Shown here one piece after another: positions 61,353-64,000 of a stretch of DNA of 64,000 nt. Position 1 is the stretch's first letter, and every line of letters begins with the position of its first letter. The position numbers and the translations under genes are program-made. Origin of the DNA: Desulfobaculum bizertense DSM 18034 (GTDB lineage: Bacteria; Desulfobacterota; Desulfovibrionia; Desulfovibrionales; Desulfovibrionaceae); assembly GCF_900167065.1 (NCBI RefSeq), contig NZ_FUYA01000009.1, positions 1 through 64,000 on the forward strand, written 5' to 3'. The notes under the pieces are model-generated. The model was not told the origin of the DNA, made no database searches, and saw only the letters and a program-made list of their open reading frames with translations.

Positions 61353-62563
61353 AAAAACGCCGGATTCTGCTTGTTCAGTATGGCGATTATGCAGAAGCCC
61401 TCAAGGCTCGCGATGAAGGTCGTGAAGAAAACTATCGTGCCCAGTTTTACAGCCTCGATGCTGTGGATGAATTGGTGCAGGATGGTGAGTGCTGCGTCAT
61501 CTGTCTGGATGCGGGACCGTATGAAGTCCTGCACGGGAGCTACACTGTTTATGCTGGGCACTACGAGCCGCAGACGCACGGACGCCAGTATCACAAGGAC
61601 GCTGAGATTGCGGCTGAGCGCCTTTTTGATGTGGCGAAAAGCTTTGAGCCTACGCATGCTATTCTGCGTGCTCCGGGCTGGGTGCTGACTCGTCTTGGTC
61701 GAAAGCTTGTGGAACACGGTGTGCCTGTTTTGCCTCTTCTTGCGGACTATTTCCCGCATGGGGGGCTAAAGAATTGGCTGCGAAACAAGTCCGTGGTTTC
61801 GCTTCTCAACGATGAGCGTATTGTCTTGTGCTCCAATCATAATCGTCCGGCGTGTTGTTCCATGAAAGCTGCGGGCATTACTCCAGAGAAAATTGTTCCG
61901 TGGGACTGGCCTGCATCCCATTTGCCAGAGGATTCTCCGCCAAAGGAACTCACGCATCAGCACCCGGTTGTGTTTTATGCTGGAATGATGCTGACTGAGA
62001 AAGGGGTCCCAGAACTTTTGCACGCCGTGGTGCTGCTTCATGAACGCGGCATCCCTGTGCGGGCTGTTTTGTGTGGTGTTGGTCCTGATGAAAAGCAGTT
62101 TATGGATCTGGCTCAGGAGCTGGGCTGTGCGGACTCTGTGGATTTTTTGGGGCAGACGGCAAACAGTACCGTGCTCCAGAAAATGCACGAGGCACAGCTT
62201 GTTGTTGTGCCCAGTCGGCATGAATATCCAGAGGGGCTGCCGAGTGTGATTTATGAAGCTTTTGAAACCCGGACTCCGGCTGTTTTGTCAGATCATCCAA
62301 CCTTTGTGGAATCTCTTCGTGATGGTGAAGGATGTCGGTTCTTTACCGCAGGAGATGAAAGCTCGTGTGCAGACTGCATTCAGGAATCCTTGCAGGACGC
62401 CGCAGCGTATGCCGTACTTTCGGAAACAACCGAAGCCGCGTGGAAAAGGATTCGGTGCCCGGTGGCGTTTCGTGAAGTGTTGCTGGACTGGGCAAATGCA
62501 GTGGAACATGGCACGGCCCCTCGGCTTTTGGAGCAGAGCCTTGCCGCAGAGGAGGGAGCATGA
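61349..62563 (+). CDS. glycosyltransferase family 4
   Basis: 404 residues with the GT-B fold. The C-terminal half carries VVFYAGMMLTEKGVPELLHA, AVLCGVGPDEKQFMDLA and the donor-binding PSRHEYPEGLPSVIYEAFE, in which the E-x7-E pattern is typical of GT4. The N-terminal acceptor half is less conserved. It acts in the cytosol on lipid-linked sugars. Its start overlaps the stop of the hydrolase gene (ATGA), and its stop overlaps the next start, so translation is coupled. Confidence 0.87.
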   Translation: MKKRRILLVQYGDYAEALKARDEGREENYRAQFYSLDAVDELVQDGECCVICLDAGPYEVLHGSYTVYAGHYEPQTHGRQYHKDAEIAAERLFDVAKSFEPTHAILRAPGWVLTRLGRKLVEHGVPVLPLLADYFPHGGLKNWLRNKSVVSLLNDERIVLCSNHNRPACCSMKAAGITPEKIVPWDWPASHLPEDSPPKELTHQHPVVFYAGMMLTEKGVPELLHAVVLLHERGIPVRAVLCGVGPDEKQFMDLAQELGCADSVDFLGQTANSTVLQKMHEAQLVVVPSRHEYPEGLPSVIYEAFETRTPAVLSDHPTFVESLRDGEGCRFFTAGDESSCADCIQESLQDAAAYAVLSETTEAAWKRIRCPVAFREVLLDWANAVEHGTAPRLLEQSLAAEEGA

Positions 62564-63849
62564 AGCGTCTTCGTGTGTTGATGCTCATGGAGCAGGTCAA
62601 CCCGGAATGGGCATCTGTTCCCCTTGTTGGGTATAATTTTTGGAAGAGTATTAGTGCCCTGTGCGATACTGTTCTTGTGACCCATTACCGCAATCGTGAG
62701 GCTTTGGAGAAGGTCCGGGATGGCCAAAAGATTGTGTATATTCGAGAGCCTGAATGGGTGCGACGCTGGTATGCCTGGGTGCATGGGACAACCTCAAAAA
62801 AAGGCGTGAACTGGCCCTTGCAGCATGCGCTGTCCTATCCCGTCTATGCGTCTTTTAATCGGCAGGCGTATGACATGTACCGTGCCCCTGTGCTCAGGGG
62901 AGAATTTGACCTGGTCCATGCGATGACGCCAATTCTGCCACGCTATCCTGTCAAAATGGTCAAGGCCTGTACGCAGCAGGTGCCTTTGGTGCTTGGTCCT
63001 GTCAATGGCGGGTTGCCATTCCCTGAGGGCTTTTCTGAAACAGCACGCAAGGAGTTCGCTGCGTTTAATTTCCTGCGCTCAGGAACCCGGTTCATTCCGG
63101 GCTATGCGGAGACCTACAGGAATGCTGAGTTGGTCCTGGCGGGGTCGAGCTACACGCAGGGCATGTTACAGGAGCGCTTTGATCTTCCTGATGATTCGCT
63201 CCGGCTTATGTTTGAAAACGGCATCCGGGAAGAGACGCTTTCTGGACCGCGGGCAGGTTTTGCCCGTCCGGGTGTTTTGCAGGCGCTCTTTGTGGGGCGG
63301 CTTGTGCCATACAAAGGGGCAGACATGGCGCTTCGGGCTGTGCGCATGGCTCGTGAAGCAACAGGCAAAGATATTCGCCTGACTATCGTTGGAGATGGCT
63401 CGGAGCGGGCCGCGCTTGAACAGCTTGCTGCGGAGCAGCTCCCGGAAGACGCTGTTCATTTTACGGGCTGGATCGAACAGGAAAAGACCGCGGACTATTA
63501 CTCGCAGTCTGATGTTTTTGTGTTTCCGTCTGTTCGCGAATTTGGTGGAGCGGTTGCGCTTGAGGCAATGGCCGCCGGGTTGCCCTGTGTGGTCGCAGAT
63601 CATGGGGGCATTGGTGAGTATGTCACCTCAGAATCGGGCTATAAGTATCCCCCCAATTCCCGTGAACAGTTGAGCTATGACGTGTCGCAGGGATTGGCAG
63701 AGATAGCCGAGAACGAAGAGCTGTGGCGAAAGATGTCGGATGCTGCACGAGAGCAGGCTGCGTCTTTTGCATGGCCCAGAAAAGCAGAGCAGATGCTGGC
63801 CTTTTTTGAGGAGGCTCTGGAGCGCAGAAAAGGGCGGGGGCCAGAGTGA
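62560..63849 (+). CDS. glycosyltransferase family 4
   Basis: 429 residues with the GT-B fold. LQALFVGRLVPYKGADMALRA and LTIVGDGSERAALEQLA mark the C-terminal nucleotide-sugar domain, and FVFPSVREFGGAVALEAMAAG carries the E-x7-E motif. The N-terminal GPVNGGLPF matches the acceptor domain. It probably adds one residue of the polysaccharide repeat. Its start overlaps the previous stop (ATGA) and its stop overlaps the following GTG. Confidence 0.9.
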   Translation: MKRLRVLMLMEQVNPEWASVPLVGYNFWKSISALCDTVLVTHYRNREALEKVRDGQKIVYIREPEWVRRWYAWVHGTTSKKGVNWPLQHALSYPVYASFNRQAYDMYRAPVLRGEFDLVHAMTPILPRYPVKMVKACTQQVPLVLGPVNGGLPFPEGFSETARKEFAAFNFLRSGTRFIPGYAETYRNAELVLAGSSYTQGMLQERFDLPDDSLRLMFENGIREETLSGPRAGFARPGVLQALFVGRLVPYKGADMALRAVRMAREATGKDIRLTIVGDGSERAALEQLAAEQLPEDAVHFTGWIEQEKTADYYSQSDVFVFPSVREFGGAVALEAMAAGLPCVVADHGGIGEYVTSESGYKYPPNSREQLSYDVSQGLAEIAENEELWRKMSDAAREQAASFAWPRKAEQMLAFFEEALERRKGRGPE

Positions 63850-64000
63850 GTCCATTAACGCACCTTGTCATGTTCGGGTGGATTCCTGTGGTGCTGCTGC
63901 TTTTTGCAGTTTTCCCACCCCGGACCGCCGTGATTGCTGCTTTTGTTGGTGCGTGGATGTTTTTGCCTGTTGCCCGGTATGAGTTTTCTGGTCTGCCCGA
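63846..64000 (+). CDS. membrane protein, partial; possible O-antigen polymerase/ligase (Wzy-like)
   Basis: The GTG at 63846 overlaps the preceding stop. The 51 visible codons give two hydrophobic segments (FGWIPVVLLLFAVFP, AVIAAFVGAWMFL) and continue past the window end. Position last in an operon that lacks a polymerase suggests a Wzy-type protein, but this rests on context only. Confidence 0.5.
   Translation, partial: MSPLTHLVMFGWIPVVLLLFAVFPPRTAVIAAFVGAWMFLPVARYEFSGLP

Overview
The window looks like chromosome from a Desulfovibrio-type sulfate reducer (Desulfovibrionales). The reasons are a two-subunit selenocysteine formate dehydrogenase with FdhE, FdhD, MoaA and MobA in one cluster, a divergent tungstate (Wtp) transporter, an NfnAB electron-bifurcating transhydrogenase, and many PAS/STAS signalling proteins. 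I found no tRNA, rRNA, CRISPR array or prophage. The assignment rests on gene content and remembered family features, not on a search.

Region 1 (1-10.7 kb) holds small envelope and signalling genes: a PsiE-like membrane protein, a DUF3568-like lipoprotein, a VWA-OmpA protein, three unknown small proteins, a HTH/periplasmic-binding-fold regulator, and a three-gene signalling operon (LivK-like lipoprotein, histidine kinase, REC-STAS regulator). A 156-bp element occurs at both ends (1-156 and 10267-10422) as an exact inverted pair. Each copy lies just 3' of a gene and ends in a terminator-like hairpin.

Region 2 (10.7-23.3 kb) is for molybdenum/tungsten enzymes. On the minus strand, fdhE-fdhD-mobA-moaA and a transposase-derived gene precede a separate promoter, a 69-codon leader ORF, and fdhAB. 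The catalytic subunit is read through an in-frame TGA as selenocysteine. Facing it on the plus strand are wtpABC and a MobB-FeS fusion. The space between the two operons holds four copies of GTTATTTATG-type repeats in two pairs. Import of tungstate, cofactor maturation and the metalloenzyme are thus encoded together.

Region 3 (23.4-24.9 kb) is a small ECF-sigma operon with a single-pass membrane protein and a Spy-like periplasmic protein. Region 4 (24.9-43.1 kb, minus strand) is a type I secretion operon: two half-size ABC proteins, one with a degenerate nucleotide site, a membrane fusion protein, and a 4346-residue repeat adhesin with about 36 units of about 110 residues. Region 5 (43.8-46.1 kb) is nfnAB.

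Region 6 (46.4-64.0 kb, running off the end) holds a methyltransferase, a small Cys-rich protein, and then an exopolysaccharide operon headed by a PAS histidine kinase and a STAS protein. It contains glycosyltransferases, an acetyltransferase, a glycosyltransferase fused in frame to a Wza-type export lipoprotein, a flippase, a Wzc-like co-polymerase with a degenerate kinase domain, a glycoside-hydrolase-like lipoprotein, and the start of a membrane protein that may be the polymerase. Adhesin and polysaccharide together suggest a biofilm or surface-attachment locus.
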